DNA from: Lentisphaerota bacterium
Lineage (GTDB): Bacteria; Verrucomicrobiota; Lentisphaeria; Victivallales; Victivallaceae
Length of the DNA stretch: 54,639 nt
Assembly (NCBI GenBank): GCA_015061815.1
Contig: SUVW01000019.1
Span: 1-54,639 of the forward strand
Reading direction: 5' to 3'
The notes below the pieces were generated by a model. The model saw only the letters and a program-made list of their open reading frames with translations, made no database searches and was not told the DNA's origin. Positions 43,273-52,207 of this stretch are shown in pieces (the first letter of the stretch is position 1; each line of letters starts with the position of its first letter). The position numbers and the translations under genes were made by a program.

Positions 43273-43300
43273 CAAAACTGCAAAACTGTGCAAAACTGTG
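43273..43300. repeat. Short tandem repeat CAAAACTGTG
   Basis: Two perfect CAAAACTGTG units (43281-43290, 43291-43300) are preceded by a partial unit CAAAACTG. The last unit runs into the 53-bp repeat. Confidence 0.8.
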
Positions 43301-43350
43301 CCATTCCATAGAACAACTTGTTGATCAATGAGTTGCGATTAAATTATTCC
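43298..43350 (+). repeat. 53-bp end of the TGCCATTCCAT repeat family
   Basis: It starts GTGCCATTCCATAG and ends GATTAAATTATTCC. It matches the reverse complement of 53317-53369 at about 43 of 53 positions, and also the reverse complement of the right end of the 211-bp elements at 52.2 and 54.2 kb. It lies 68 bases 3' of the xseB stop codon. Confidence 0.7.
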
Positions 43351-43633
43351 CATGAGTGTTTCCGGTTGACAAATTTAATTACAGATGATATGCTGCTTGC
43401 GGTGTTGGAGCAAGTAGATTTCAGCTGGCAAGGCAGATAGAACGTTTACGCCCCGAAGAAACGGCATCGGAGAATCGTTTAACTGCAAATATATAATGGC
43501 AAGCGTATTACATAAATTTTCACCAATTGCAATTGTTCCCCCGATTGTTACGATTTACCGATCTGAAAAAGGGGCATGCGTTTACTTTCACGCTCGTCAC
43601 CCGGATTATTTTTGCTTTTTTTGTTTTTTCAGC

Positions 43634-43662
43634 TTGTAATTTGCCAAACCGGAGATTATATT
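43634..43662 (+). promoter_or_regulatory. Promoter of the LacI operon
   Basis: TTGTAA (43634-43639), 17-bp spacer, TATATT (43657-43662), about 35 bases before ATG 43697. Confidence 0.7.
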
Positions 43663-43669
43663 ATCACAA

Positions 43670-43685
43670 AGTTTAACGAAAAACG
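43670..43685. promoter_or_regulatory. Probable LacI-family operator at its own promoter
   Basis: AGTTTAACGAAAAACG lies at the expected start of transcription, 11 bases before ATG 43697. It matches the palindrome at 46002-46017 at 13 of 16 positions, with the central CG typical of LacI-family sites. Confidence 0.5.
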
Positions 43686-43696
43686 AAGATATCATT

Positions 43697-44617
43697 ATGG
43701 ATACAACCAAACCTACATTAAAAGAAATTTCCCGCCGTTTAAATATCAGTGCGATGACAGTTTCTCTGGTATTGAGCGGTAAATCAGCCGGGCGGGTTTC
43801 TGCGGATCGTGCCGAGAAAATCCGGCAAACCGCCAAAGAAATGGGATACCGGGAAAATCGACTGGCACAGGCCATACGAACCGGAATCGTACCGCTGATA
43901 GCATTGTGCATCTATGAAGCAAATGACGGTTCTGCTTCTCCTAATTTATATTGGTTTGATATCATCGGCAGCGCAAAACGAACTTTTGCGGCGGAAAAAG
44001 TCGAAGTGCTTTTCATCACTTATTCCAGCGTGGAGGAATTTACCGAAAGAATAAGCTCATTACGCGATGCCAATATGATCGGCGGAGTCATAAGCAATCT
44101 GGCCATTCCGGGAAAAACGCATGAAATCTGCGATTTTCTCAAAAATTGCGGCCTGCCTTGTGCCGTTTTCGGAGATCCGGCAGAAGATACCGGCATTCCC
44201 TACTCAACGATAAATTCAGCTCAAATGGAAGCAGATATGCTGGCATTTCTCCGGCAGAAAGGGGCGACTGAATTAAAATGGTTCAGTCGGCAATCCCCCC
44301 TGCCCGATGCAGATGATGCCGCCAATGATCATGTTTTTTTTCATGTCAGCAGTGAATTATCCCGCACCAAACTTATTGAATTGGCGGGTGTTCCGGCAGA
44401 AAGAATAGTTATTGTCAGCCACTACATCTCTGATTTGGGTGGACATCAGGGATTCCTGGTAAAAAGCCACTCCGAAGAACGCTGTCTTCACGCTTTGCGT
44501 GCTATTCAGCAGCAAACCAGAAAAGAAAAAATAACAGAGTTTTCAAAAATAATCAATTTGACCGGTTCTGACATGACTTGGGTCGAACCGATCAGCAAAA
44601 ACAGGAGTTGTAAATGA
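43697..44617 (+). CDS. LacI-family transcriptional regulator
   Basis: A 306-aa regulator. The N-terminal helix-turn-helix and hinge are clear: TLKEISRRLNISAMTVSLVLSGKSAGRVSADRAEKIRQTAKEMGYRENRLAQAIR. The periplasmic-binding-protein-like sensor (about 70-290) is shorter than in most members (330-350 aa) and poorly conserved, so its ligand cannot be read. Translation of the next gene is coupled by ATGA. It heads a LacI - Gfo/Idh/MocA - pseudopilin - glycosidase - GH20 run and probably represses it through AGTTTAAC-type operators. Confidence 0.9.
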   Translation: MDTTKPTLKEISRRLNISAMTVSLVLSGKSAGRVSADRAEKIRQTAKEMGYRENRLAQAIRTGIVPLIALCIYEANDGSASPNLYWFDIIGSAKRTFAAEKVEVLFITYSSVEEFTERISSLRDANMIGGVISNLAIPGKTHEICDFLKNCGLPCAVFGDPAEDTGIPYSTINSAQMEADMLAFLRQKGATELKWFSRQSPLPDADDAANDHVFFHVSSELSRTKLIELAGVPAERIVIVSHYISDLGGHQGFLVKSHSEERCLHALRAIQQQTRKEKITEFSKIINLTGSDMTWVEPISKNRSCK

Positions 44618-45921
44618 AAAAATTTGTAATCGTCGGCAATGGTGGACGCAGCGGCATGTATGTCAATGCTCTCTGTCAGGAGTACCGGGAAGAAAATAAA
44701 CTTGTCGCATTGTGCGACACCAACTTTTCCCGGATGAATTACTGGAAAGATTATATTGTTAAAGAAGGATGCGATGCTCCGGCAATTTATCATGCATCAG
44801 AATTTGACAAAATGATCGCTGAACAGAAGCCGGATAAAGTAATCGTTTGTTCTGTTGACCGCACCCATCATAAATATATCTGCCGGGCGATGGAACTCGG
44901 CTGCGATGTCATTTCAGAAAAGCCGATGACTATTGATGCGGAAAAGTGCCAGCAGATCATTGATACCAAAAAACGCACCGGCAGAGATTTGACCGTAACA
45001 TTCAATTACCGTTACTCTCCGCGCAACACCAAAGTCAAAGAATTGCTCGCTTCCGGAATCGCCGGAGAGATCACCAGCGTTACTTTTGAATGGCTTCTGG
45101 ATACCAGTCATGGAGCAGATTACTTCCGCCGCTGGCATCGGGACAAACGCAATTCCGGAGGCTTGCTGGTTCACAAATCCACACATCACTTTGACTTGAT
45201 GAATTGGTGGCTTGATTCCACGCCTGAAACAGTTTTTGCAATGGGTGGACTCAAGTTCTACGGTAAAGAAAATGCGGAAAAACGGGGTGTGACAGAATTT
45301 TACGCCCGTTCCAGAGGCAATGAAATCGCCGCCAGAGATCCATTCGGATTCAAGGTAATAGAAAGTGATGAAGCATTGATGGGACTTTACTTCAATGCAG
45401 AACATGAGGATGGTTATTACCGGGATCAAAGCGTTTTCAGTGATGGCATCTCCATTGAAGACAACATGAGCGTGATGATCCGCTACACTAACGGAACGAC
45501 CATGACCTATTCGCTCTATGCCCACAGCCCGAAAGAAGGTTACCGGGTCTGTTTCAATGGGACCAAAGGACGTCTGGAATTCAATGTTGTGGAAAAAAGT
45601 TTCGTTGACGGCGGACACGAAGACTTCAACCAGCCGGGCATGCGGGAACTTGGGGAAGAAGATTCCGGTATCCCGGAAATCACCTTCCAACCGCTTTGGG
45701 GCAAACCCCGGGTCATTACCTATGAAGAAACCGACAAAGCCGGGCATGGCGGCGGTGACAAACGTATGCTGAAAGATATTTTTGTCGGCGTGGAAGATGA
45801 TCCTCTGGGTCATGCAGCTAACTATATTGACGGAGCAAAATCAATTCTTTCCGGTATTGCGGCCAATAAATCGATCGCAACCGGAGCACCGGTCAATGTG
45901 GCAGAACTGGTTAAATTTTAA
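44614..45921 (+). CDS. Gfo/Idh/MocA-family oxidoreductase
   Basis: A 435-aa NAD(P)-dependent sugar or cyclitol dehydrogenase. The Rossmann motif GNGGRSG is at residues 8-14, the EKPM motif in VISEKPMTIDAEK carries the catalytic lysine, and HKSTHHFDLMNWWLDS provides the His/Asp region. It is longer than most family members (about 350 aa) because of a C-terminal extension. CAGGAG precedes ATG 44614, which overlaps the LacI stop as ATGA. With a glycosidase and GH20 downstream, it may act in oxidative (keto-intermediate) glycoside cleavage or convert the released monosaccharide. Confidence 0.93.
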   Translation: MKKFVIVGNGGRSGMYVNALCQEYREENKLVALCDTNFSRMNYWKDYIVKEGCDAPAIYHASEFDKMIAEQKPDKVIVCSVDRTHHKYICRAMELGCDVISEKPMTIDAEKCQQIIDTKKRTGRDLTVTFNYRYSPRNTKVKELLASGIAGEITSVTFEWLLDTSHGADYFRRWHRDKRNSGGLLVHKSTHHFDLMNWWLDSTPETVFAMGGLKFYGKENAEKRGVTEFYARSRGNEIAARDPFGFKVIESDEALMGLYFNAEHEDGYYRDQSVFSDGISIEDNMSVMIRYTNGTTMTYSLYAHSPKEGYRVCFNGTKGRLEFNVVEKSFVDGGHEDFNQPGMRELGEEDSGIPEITFQPLWGKPRVITYEETDKAGHGGGDKRMLKDIFVGVEDDPLGHAANYIDGAKSILSGIAANKSIATGAPVNVAELVKF

Positions 45922-45937
45922 CCGGTAAAACAACAAA

Positions 45938-45973
45938 TTGAAGTGTATCTTAAATTTTTAAGATACACTTCAA
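45938..45973 (+). promoter_or_regulatory. Near-perfect 36-base palindrome next to a ribosome-binding-like site
   Basis: TTGAAGTGTATCTTA (45938-45952) pairs with 45959-45973. With AA/TT pairs added the stem is 17 bp around a 2-base loop. It ends directly at GGAGGTG (45974 onward) and has no T-run after it. Another short palindrome, GGTTAAATTTTAACC, covers the preceding stop codon. It lies in the 115-base gap before the pseudopilin gene and could act as attenuator, processing site or operator. Confidence 0.65.
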
Positions 45974-46001
45974 GGAGGTGTTGAAAATTTTTTGCAATCC
46001 G

Positions 46002-46017
46002 AGTTTAACGCTAAACT
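46002..46017. promoter_or_regulatory. Second probable LacI operator in the pseudopilin leader
   Basis: AGTTTAACGCTAAACT is a near-perfect palindrome with central CG, the general form of LacI-family sites. It lies 20 bases before ATG 46037 and shares AGTTTAACG with the site at 43670-43685. Confidence 0.5.
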
Positions 46018-46036
46018 AAAAAAAGGAGGTCTTGAA

Positions 46037-46801
46037 ATGAAAAAAGAATTCACAAATTTGTTCATATCTGCCGTCCGGCGGGTAAAACGTATCAGATTCA
46101 CTTTGATTGAGCTGCTTGTCGTTATTGCCATCATCGCCATTCTGGCAGCCATTCTGCTTCCGGCATTGAACAGCGCACGGGAACGGGGAAGAACCGCCGG
46201 ATGTATCAACAACTTCAAACAACTTGGAATTGCATCAGCTACTTACACCGCCGACTTTGACGGCTACGTCATTCCATGTACAATAAAAGGTGCAACCGGT
46301 GATGTCGGCTGGTATCTGTTTCTTTCCGATGGCCGGAACAATGAATATAAAAATCTGGGATACATCAAAGATCACAATGTTTACCGTTGCCCATCCAATC
46401 CGAAGTGGAAGTTTGAAAAACGTTATCTTGGCTACGGACACAATTTCCGTACTTTTTCCTATTCCATTAATCACGAAAATTACCGGACTCAATTCAAAGA
46501 ACAGCATTACACCGCCCTTGCATCATCGGGGAAATTGATGCTATTTGCTGACAGTGTCCTGCATATAACTGACCACAAAGATGCAGATTCTACTTATATT
46601 GAACCGGTAAAAGCAGTAGAATACGGTGGTGGTTACAACTGCAATGCAGCATCATTCAGACATAATAATTCCGGAGTATCTCTCATGCTTGACGGTCATG
46701 TCGAAGCAATCACATTTGACACCTGGTATGCCGGAAACAATAATTACAACTACATGAATCCCACTATAGACAAAACCACCCAGAAACTGATAATCAAATG
46801 A
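46037..46801 (+). CDS. Pseudopilin-like protein, prepilin N-terminus and H-X9-DG C-terminus
   Basis: A 254-aa protein very similar in its first 65 residues to the one at 37546-38292: [17 protein letters not shown], then [22 protein letters not shown]. The body is different, with SYSINHENY and [10 protein letters not shown] segments. It ends with H-X9-DG ([17 protein letters not shown]). The residue before the predicted cleavage is Arg rather than Gly. AAAGGAGGTCTTGAA precedes ATG 46037, and a near-copy of this site (AAGGAGGTGTTGAAA) lies 52 bases upstream. Its stop overlaps the start of the secreted glycosidase gene (ATGA), which supports joint function. Confidence 0.9.
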   Translation: MKKEFTNLFISAVRRVKRIRFTLIELLVVIAIIAILAAILLPALNSARERGRTAGCINNFKQLGIASATYTADFDGYVIPCTIKGATGDVGWYLFLSDGRNNEYKNLGYIKDHNVYRCPSNPKWKFEKRYLGYGHNFRTFSYSINHENYRTQFKEQHYTALASSGKLMLFADSVLHITDHKDADSTYIEPVKAVEYGGGYNCNAASFRHNNSGVSLMLDGHVEAITFDTWYAGNNNYNYMNPTIDKTTQKLIIK

Positions 46802-48771
46802 GAGATATACAGAAAATGACTGCAATCAAAAAAATTCTTTTTTTACCGGTATTTTTATCAGCTTTTTCACTTTTTTCTGCAGAGAAAAATTACGCTCCGG
46901 ATATAAACCGTTGGAAAACTCCGCAGGGTTTCAAACTGATAAAAGGCGAAGGTCCCAATGGCACAGTTGCACTTTATCATAACCGGCAGGACAAATCCTA
47001 TATCCTTGCCGCAGTACGTATTACCGGATTGAAACCACGAACAAAATACCGTTTCGGGGCAAAAATCAAAAGCCGTAATATCTCCACATTTTCAAGAGGA
47101 TTCGGAGCAACTGTATGTATCGAATTTGAAAAAAACAACAAATATGCCGGCGGCGGTTATCCGCGCGGTATCACCGGGGACCGGGATTGGACAGTTATTT
47201 CCGACACCGTAACCACGCCGGACGGCAAATTTCATGCAACCATGTCTCTTTACATGCGCAAAGGACATACCGGTGAAGCGTGGTTTGCCGAACCGTTTAT
47301 CGTGGAAGATAAACCGGAATGGTATACCGAACTGATTTTCCCGCGAACAAAATACGCAATTCCGCAGGGAAAACAGCGTCTGGTTTTCCATTCACATATC
47401 ATCGGCTTGACCGAAAAACAGGAAAGCGTGGAGATAAAAATATTCCGGGATGGAAAAGTTATCATGCAGGATACAGTTCCGGTACTGAATGGGAAATATG
47501 CCGTTGAAACAGATCTGATTCCCGGAAATTACACTATGGAATCGGTTTTGAAGCATCCGGATGCCGATGGTACACTTTCCGGCAGAACCGGATTTACCGT
47601 CATCGGTAAAACATCCGGAACCCGGGTGAAGATCGATGAAAAAGGCAGAATTATCGTTGACGGGAAAAAATTTCTGCCGGTTGGTATATTCACCAATCAG
47701 ACCGGCAAGGCCTTCACAGAATACGGCAACGTTCTGCGCCGGGAAGATATAGAAAGATTAAAAAAATCGCCGTTTAACTGTATAATGCCTTATGACGGGC
47801 ATTACTGGAAACGGGAGAGTGATGGCAAAAGCGGCATGGCGGTGACCCGGGAGATCATGACCGAATTGAATAATGCCGGTATCAAAACCATTATCTCTCT
47901 GAAAGACATCCACAACCGGAACAACGGCGGCCGGAGTATCGAAGGACGCAATGGAGTAAAAGCAGTTACCGAATATATCGTTTCGTCGCTGAAAGATCAT
48001 CCGGGCCTGCTGGCATGGTATTTGAATGATGAAAGTGCTGTTTCAGAATTCCGTTTGGAACAACGGAAAAAGGTTTCAATGCTCGATCCGGATCATCCTA
48101 CATGGCAATGTCAGTATGATCCGGCAAAATTCGCCATGTGCGCCGGAGGTGCAGATATTTTCGGAATCGATCCCTATCCGGTTGAAACTCCAAATTCAGA
48201 TATGATGCTGATTCAACGGCACTTTGATGCACTGACGTTTCAGGAGTATGACGGCAGATACTGCGTCTGGGCGATCCCGCAAATTTTCCCCTGGCATAAT
48301 TACAGTCCGGCCCGGGAATATTGTCTGCCTACAGAAAAGCAGATGCGTTCAATGAATATCCTGATGGCTATTCGCGGTGCAAAGGGTTTTATCTTTTACA
48401 GTTACATGGATTTACTCAACCCGGCCCTGCTGACACGTAAAGATTATGATTTCGCCTCGCATTGGCAAGCGGTATGTAATTGTGCAAAAATGCTCCGGGA
48501 GTTAAGCGGATTTCTGCTTTCTGACGTACCGGAACCGGAAGTTGCGATCATCAATCACGAAAAATCGCCGGTAACAGCCAAAGCATTTTGTGATGATTCC
48601 GGTAAAACAGCCATCCTTATTGCCGCCACCGGCTCTGGAAAATCTTCTGCTGAAATAACCGTAAAAGGCAAAGCAAACCTGAAATCCCGTTTCGGCAACA
48701 CCGTAAATCTTGGCAATGGCTTTTACCGCTTTACCGGTGAAAACATGGATTCAGATATCCTTTTTGAGTAA
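46798..48771 (+). CDS. Secreted putative glycoside hydrolase with N-terminal beta-sandwich
   Basis: A 657-aa exported protein. ATG 46798 overlaps the pseudopilin stop; a second ATG at 46816 gives a better signal peptide ([22 protein letters not shown]). Residues 25-180 form a carbohydrate-binding-like sandwich ([20 protein letters not shown]). From about 280, a TIM barrel follows ([87 protein letters not shown]). The NDE motif in WYLNDES and the Glu in FQEYDG are candidate catalytic acids. The family resembles GH2/GH5/GH42-like barrels; I cannot place it exactly. Confidence 0.75.
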   Translation: MRDIQKMTAIKKILFLPVFLSAFSLFSAEKNYAPDINRWKTPQGFKLIKGEGPNGTVALYHNRQDKSYILAAVRITGLKPRTKYRFGAKIKSRNISTFSRGFGATVCIEFEKNNKYAGGGYPRGITGDRDWTVISDTVTTPDGKFHATMSLYMRKGHTGEAWFAEPFIVEDKPEWYTELIFPRTKYAIPQGKQRLVFHSHIIGLTEKQESVEIKIFRDGKVIMQDTVPVLNGKYAVETDLIPGNYTMESVLKHPDADGTLSGRTGFTVIGKTSGTRVKIDEKGRIIVDGKKFLPVGIFTNQTGKAFTEYGNVLRREDIERLKKSPFNCIMPYDGHYWKRESDGKSGMAVTREIMTELNNAGIKTIISLKDIHNRNNGGRSIEGRNGVKAVTEYIVSSLKDHPGLLAWYLNDESAVSEFRLEQRKKVSMLDPDHPTWQCQYDPAKFAMCAGGADIFGIDPYPVETPNSDMMLIQRHFDALTFQEYDGRYCVWAIPQIFPWHNYSPAREYCLPTEKQMRSMNILMAIRGAKGFIFYSYMDLLNPALLTRKDYDFASHWQAVCNCAKMLRELSGFLLSDVPEPEVAIINHEKSPVTAKAFCDDSGKTAILIAATGSGKSSAEITVKGKANLKSRFGNTVNLGNGFYRFTGENMDSDILFE

Positions 48772-48782
48772 TGGAGAGAAAC

Positions 48783-50369
48783 ATGACAGCTCCCAATATT
48801 TTGGAAATGCGCGGCTTCATGATCTGTCTGCACCAGATGAACGATTTTCTTCCCTGGTGCGGGCAGAATTGCGAAGCGGTCAAAATGACTATACGGGCGA
48901 TGAAAGAATCCGGATTAAACACCCTGCTTTGTGAGTATGAAACCTTTTTCCCCTGGAGCGGCAAAGAAAAACAGATATCCTGTTCCAATGCATTTTCCGC
49001 TGATGAAATAACCGGAATCACCTGCTGCGCCAGGGAAAACGGCATTGAAATAATCCCGTTGGTTCAGGTATTCGGACATGTTTATCACATTCTGATCCAC
49101 AACGATTATCATAACTGCGCAGAGTCACCGGAAGCTCCGCAGCAACTTTGTCCATTGTCTCCTGAATCATTGAAACTGGCAAAAAAATTAATTGATGATA
49201 CGCTTGAGCTTCACCCGGATTGCCGATATATTCATCTTGGCGGTGATGAGTGCGGACAATTGGGAGCGTGTCCGGAATGTGCAGAATTTGTCCGCAAACA
49301 CGGCATCGGCAAACTGTACAGTTTCTATATGAAACAAGTGACCAATTATGCCATATCCAAAGGTGTGACTCCGATATTATGGCACGATATTGCACTGGCG
49401 TATCCGGAATCACTGGAAGATTTTGATCAGCGTGTGCTGTTTCAATTTTGGAACTATGGTGATGCCAGTCATGGAAGTGTGGATATCCCATTGAATAACC
49501 TGATAAAAAAAGTCGCGCCCGGCCGGATCATCGGCAGTCCGGCAGCCAGAGCTGAAATGCAGCACGGAGCGATTCACCATTATCCGTCACTGATAGAAGC
49601 CAACATCGTTGAAATCAACCAAAAAATGCAGGATATCAAAGCTGTCGGTACTATTCTGACGGATTGGCCGGACACCGGATGTTCTTTTTTTGATTCGCTC
49701 TATGCCATGCGTTTTCAGGGATATACAGCCGGCGGCAAAAATAACACGGATGAATTCCGCAGCAATTATGCCCGCAGCACATTCGGCGTTGATATCCCCG
49801 GATTGCCGGATAAACTGGACAGTATTGCCGGATTCATTTCAACAGCTCCCGGATTTCAGTACCGGAAAGCCCAATCTCTGAATCGCTACTCCCGCCGCCC
49901 CTATGACTTTGCTGAAATATACTCCAATATCCGTAAGGATTATGAATCTGCGGATGGAGAAAATGAACTTTACCGGTTGATCGGCAAACGTTTTGCGGCA
50001 CTAACTTTACTGAAAACATTAAAAAAACATTTACCGGAAGTTCAGAAAAATCATGCAGAATATCAATGGTATATCCTGCTGGCAGAAATGAGTGCTTTTT
50101 TTCAGGGGCTTGAAATCGGCTTACGCAAGATGCTGTTTGTAAAAAAATACTTTCCGCAAATTACCGGTGAACTGCTTATCCAGTTTCAAGTCATCTTATA
50201 TTTGCAGCAGGCTCTTGATGATTTTGACCGGATAAAAGAGCTGTACCGTCAAACTCACAGCGGATTGGTTCCGGAATTAAATCTGAACAACTGCTGCTGC
50301 GAAATGTTTCCGGATGCACTAAAGTCAGGCATCGTCGGGATATTATCTGACTGCATGAAAATCAAATAA
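48783..50369 (+). CDS. Glycoside hydrolase family 20-like beta-N-acetylhexosaminidase
   Basis: A 528-aa protein with the GH20 catalytic signature YIHLGGDECG (D155-E156), the acid/base pair that cleaves terminal N-acetylhexosamines by substrate-assisted catalysis. Upstream segments LNTLLCEYETFFPW and IEIIPLVQVFGHVYHIL match the family barrel, and PILWHDIALAYPE and FQFWNYGD follow. No signal peptide is evident, so it should be cytoplasmic. ATG 48783 is favoured by GGAGAGAAAC; ATG 48771 overlaps the previous stop. It is the last gene of the LacI operon, so the imported product probably contains an N-acetylhexosamine. Confidence 0.85.
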   Translation: MTAPNILEMRGFMICLHQMNDFLPWCGQNCEAVKMTIRAMKESGLNTLLCEYETFFPWSGKEKQISCSNAFSADEITGITCCARENGIEIIPLVQVFGHVYHILIHNDYHNCAESPEAPQQLCPLSPESLKLAKKLIDDTLELHPDCRYIHLGGDECGQLGACPECAEFVRKHGIGKLYSFYMKQVTNYAISKGVTPILWHDIALAYPESLEDFDQRVLFQFWNYGDASHGSVDIPLNNLIKKVAPGRIIGSPAARAEMQHGAIHHYPSLIEANIVEINQKMQDIKAVGTILTDWPDTGCSFFDSLYAMRFQGYTAGGKNNTDEFRSNYARSTFGVDIPGLPDKLDSIAGFISTAPGFQYRKAQSLNRYSRRPYDFAEIYSNIRKDYESADGENELYRLIGKRFAALTLLKTLKKHLPEVQKNHAEYQWYILLAEMSAFFQGLEIGLRKMLFVKKYFPQITGELLIQFQVILYLQQALDDFDRIKELYRQTHSGLVPELNLNNCCCEMFPDALKSGIVGILSDCMKIK

Positions 50370-50418
50370 AATCGACAACCCAAAAATGGACATGAAGTCC
50401 CGGAAAAAAGGGAAAGTG

Positions 50419-50538
50419 ATGAGTAAACCGATCGAACAACTCCGGCATGCCGGAGTAAAGCGCATAGCAGTGCGCTTTACTTTAATCGAGCATCTCGTGA
50501 TTATCGTGATTATCGCGATACTTTCAAACTCAAATTGA
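50419..50538 (+). pseudogene. Truncated pseudopilin gene (N-terminal fragment)
   Basis: A 39-codon frame with a good AAGGGAAAGTG ribosome site and ATG 50419. It reads MSKPIEQLRHAGVKRIAVRF, then TLIEHLVIIVIIAILSNSN, and stops. RFTLIE-L/H-LV...IIAIL is plainly the prepilin N-terminus seen in full at 46037, but the conserved Leu after TLIE is His. The chain ends before [11 protein letters not shown], and no H-X9-DG tail follows. It directly follows the GH20 gene, so it is best read as a decayed third copy or a recombination remnant. Confidence 0.8.
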
Positions 50539-50873
50539 GCATTTATTCTGCTGTTTTCTGCTATTTTTGCGTAGACCTTGTTTTGCGCAACCAATAGTTA
50601 CACTCAACAACGTAATGTTATATTGCTGTTGAATATATTTATATAATGAAAATTATTCTTCTGGAATATCTGGCAACATTATTATTGCGTAATATATATC
50701 TAACTCAAGAATTTTTCAATAATCCACGGGATAAATTATTTTCCAGAGCATTTATGCAGTAACCTTTGCCATAAGTATGCATTGTTGTGTAAGAGTAGCT
50801 TAAGAGACCATATTTTTTCATTATTTCAAGGGGAAAAAACAGAAATAATAAATTTTTTGATCTTCGGCTTGAT
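50539..50873. other. AT-rich intergenic region
   Basis: About 335 bases between the pseudopilin relic and the esterase promoter. The only open frame of note, 50646-50762 (MKIILLEYLATLLLRNIYL..., 38 aa), lacks a ribosome site and is probably chance. No repeat or RNA gene is recognised. Confidence 0.5.
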
Positions 50874-50902
50874 TTGACGATTAAGCAATGTTATATTATT
50901 TT
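50874..50902 (+). promoter_or_regulatory. Promoter of the esterase gene
   Basis: TTGACG (50874-50879), 17-bp spacer, TATTTT (50897-50902), about 50 bases before ATG 50951. Confidence 0.6.
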
Positions 50903-50950
50903 TCGCTTGTTCTGATAATGCGGAATCAACAACAAATGAGGTAATTAAAA

Positions 50951-52024
50951 ATGAAATGTAAAATTTTTCTGGCATTGCTGGTAGCATGGGTATATAGTTT
51001 TAAGGCTTTTTCCGGAATGGAATTGCAAAATGTGGAATCGATGAAAAAGGCCGCCGGAATTTGTGGAGAATTTTATTTCCGGCAAGGAAATGATTTTGCT
51101 GTATGGCAGAATAATGCCCGCAAATCTTTGATGGAAAAACTGGGTATCAGCCAAAAACTTGCAGCCCCAAGAGTCCCGTTATCTCCCAGAATTTTATGGC
51201 ACCGCAAGGTGGAAAACGGCACTATTACCAAGATCGTTCTGCAATCAGAAAAAGATTATGATCTGCCGATTTATCTTTGCCTGCCTGATGGTAAAGGTCC
51301 GTTTCCGGTGTGGATATGTGTCCAGGGACATGGTACGGGAATGCATACTTCCATATCGGTAAAATGGCAGGATGAAACAACCTTCAAATATGACAATGGT
51401 GATCGGAATTTCGCAATCCAATGCCTTGCCAAAGGTTATGCTGCAGTATGTGTCGAACAGCGGGCTTTCGGCGAAAAAAGCTGCATGAAAAACCGCCATC
51501 CGGGATGTGCGAGATTGGTGTCACATGCATTCATGTTCGGTGAAACAATGATCGGCAACCGGGTGTTTGACATTGATCGTACCATTGACTTCATATACAG
51601 CAGAAATGATCTGCGTAAAGATCAAATCGGTATTGTGGGCAACTCCGGAGGTGGTACTACTGCCATTTATTCAGGAGCGATTCTGGATCGTTTGACCCAC
51701 GTGATGCCGTCAAGTTGTTTTTCAACCTATAAAGATTCTATATTGGCAGTACCGCATTGTCAATGCAATTATTTCCCCGGCATGCTCTATTGGGGAGAAA
51801 TGGGGGATTTAGCCGGATTGTGTGCGCCTAAATATCTGGTCATTGTCAACGGCAAAGAAGATCAAACCTTTCCGCTGGCTCCGGCTCAATCAGAATTTCA
51901 GCGGACAATGCTCATTTATAAAGCCGCAGGGGTGCCGGATCGCTGCCGGATGGTAATCGGCAATGGCGGACATCGTTTTTACAAAGCAGATGCCTGGCCG
52001 GTAATGGAACAGTTTTTCAAATAA
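50951..52024 (+). CDS. Secreted alpha/beta-hydrolase (acetyl xylan esterase-like)
   Basis: A 357-aa exported esterase with signal peptide MKCKIFLALLVAWVYSFKAFS. The alpha/beta-hydrolase core (80-357) has the nucleophile S232 in GNSGGG, acid D304 in VNGKEDQTFP and H341 in GNGGHRF. The segments WICVQGHGTGMH, GYAAVCVEQRAFGEK and MIGNRVFDIDRTIDFI are typical of the acetyl-esterase/dienelactone-hydrolase-like group found in glycan degraders. GAGGTAATTAAAA precedes the start. It stands alone, with a promoter and a weak terminator, next to the GH20 cluster, so it may remove acetyl groups from the same polymer. Confidence 0.85.
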   Translation: MKCKIFLALLVAWVYSFKAFSGMELQNVESMKKAAGICGEFYFRQGNDFAVWQNNARKSLMEKLGISQKLAAPRVPLSPRILWHRKVENGTITKIVLQSEKDYDLPIYLCLPDGKGPFPVWICVQGHGTGMHTSISVKWQDETTFKYDNGDRNFAIQCLAKGYAAVCVEQRAFGEKSCMKNRHPGCARLVSHAFMFGETMIGNRVFDIDRTIDFIYSRNDLRKDQIGIVGNSGGGTTAIYSGAILDRLTHVMPSSCFSTYKDSILAVPHCQCNYFPGMLYWGEMGDLAGLCAPKYLVIVNGKEDQTFPLAPAQSEFQRTMLIYKAAGVPDRCRMVIGNGGHRFYKADAWPVMEQFFK

Positions 52025-52046
52025 CAAACTGCCGGATGTGCGGAGG

Positions 52047-52069
52047 AACATCTCTGGCGGAGATGTTTT
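52047..52069 (+). terminator. Weak terminator-like hairpin after the esterase gene
   Basis: AACATCTC (52047-52054) and GAGATGTT (52060-52067) form an 8-bp stem with a 5-base loop, followed by TTGATT. Located 23 bases after the esterase stop. Confidence 0.5.
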
Positions 52070-52153
52070 GATTGGGCGTATAAAACGATGCTCTGATCCC
52101 GAAAAAGAGATGGATAAAATTGACTAGCGGCCGGAATTATCCTGCTGCCGGTT

Positions 52154-52207
52154 TTATTTATTATCGAGTTTCTTCAACAATTCAAGAGCGATCGTGTTGT
52201 CATGGAT
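52154..52207 (-). pseudogene. C-terminal tail of an interrupted gene
   Basis: On the minus strand IHDNTIALELLKKLDNK is read up to TAA at 52154. The frame enters the 211-bp element just upstream, and the remaining codons are element sequence. The text looks like genuine coding sequence (amphipathic helix, ordinary codons) whose 5' portion has been replaced by the element. The product is unknown. Confidence 0.4.

Larger units (their letters stand above)
43231..43633. other. Intergenic region with repeats and possible decayed coding sequence
   Basis: About 400 bases after xseB. It holds a 10-bp tandem repeat and a 53-bp element end (listed separately). After these, a reading frame gives TDDMLLAVLEQVDFSWQGR and a stop near 43440, and other frames then give coding-like text (RPEETASENRL). 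This could be a frameshifted gene remnant, but I could not assign it. No tRNA or known riboswitch is recognised. Confidence 0.4.

Noticed and set aside
43273..43300. Tandem CAAAACTGTG considered as a CRISPR or iteron array
   Set aside because: Units are contiguous without spacers and too few; no cas genes or replication genes nearby.
43380..43520. Structured leader or riboswitch before the LacI operon
   Set aside because: No match to a riboswitch consensus I know; the region looks more like decayed coding sequence.
44914..45813. 299-codon minus-strand frame opposite the Gfo/Idh/MocA gene
   Set aside because: Shadow; the plus-strand gene has all family signatures and coupled translation.
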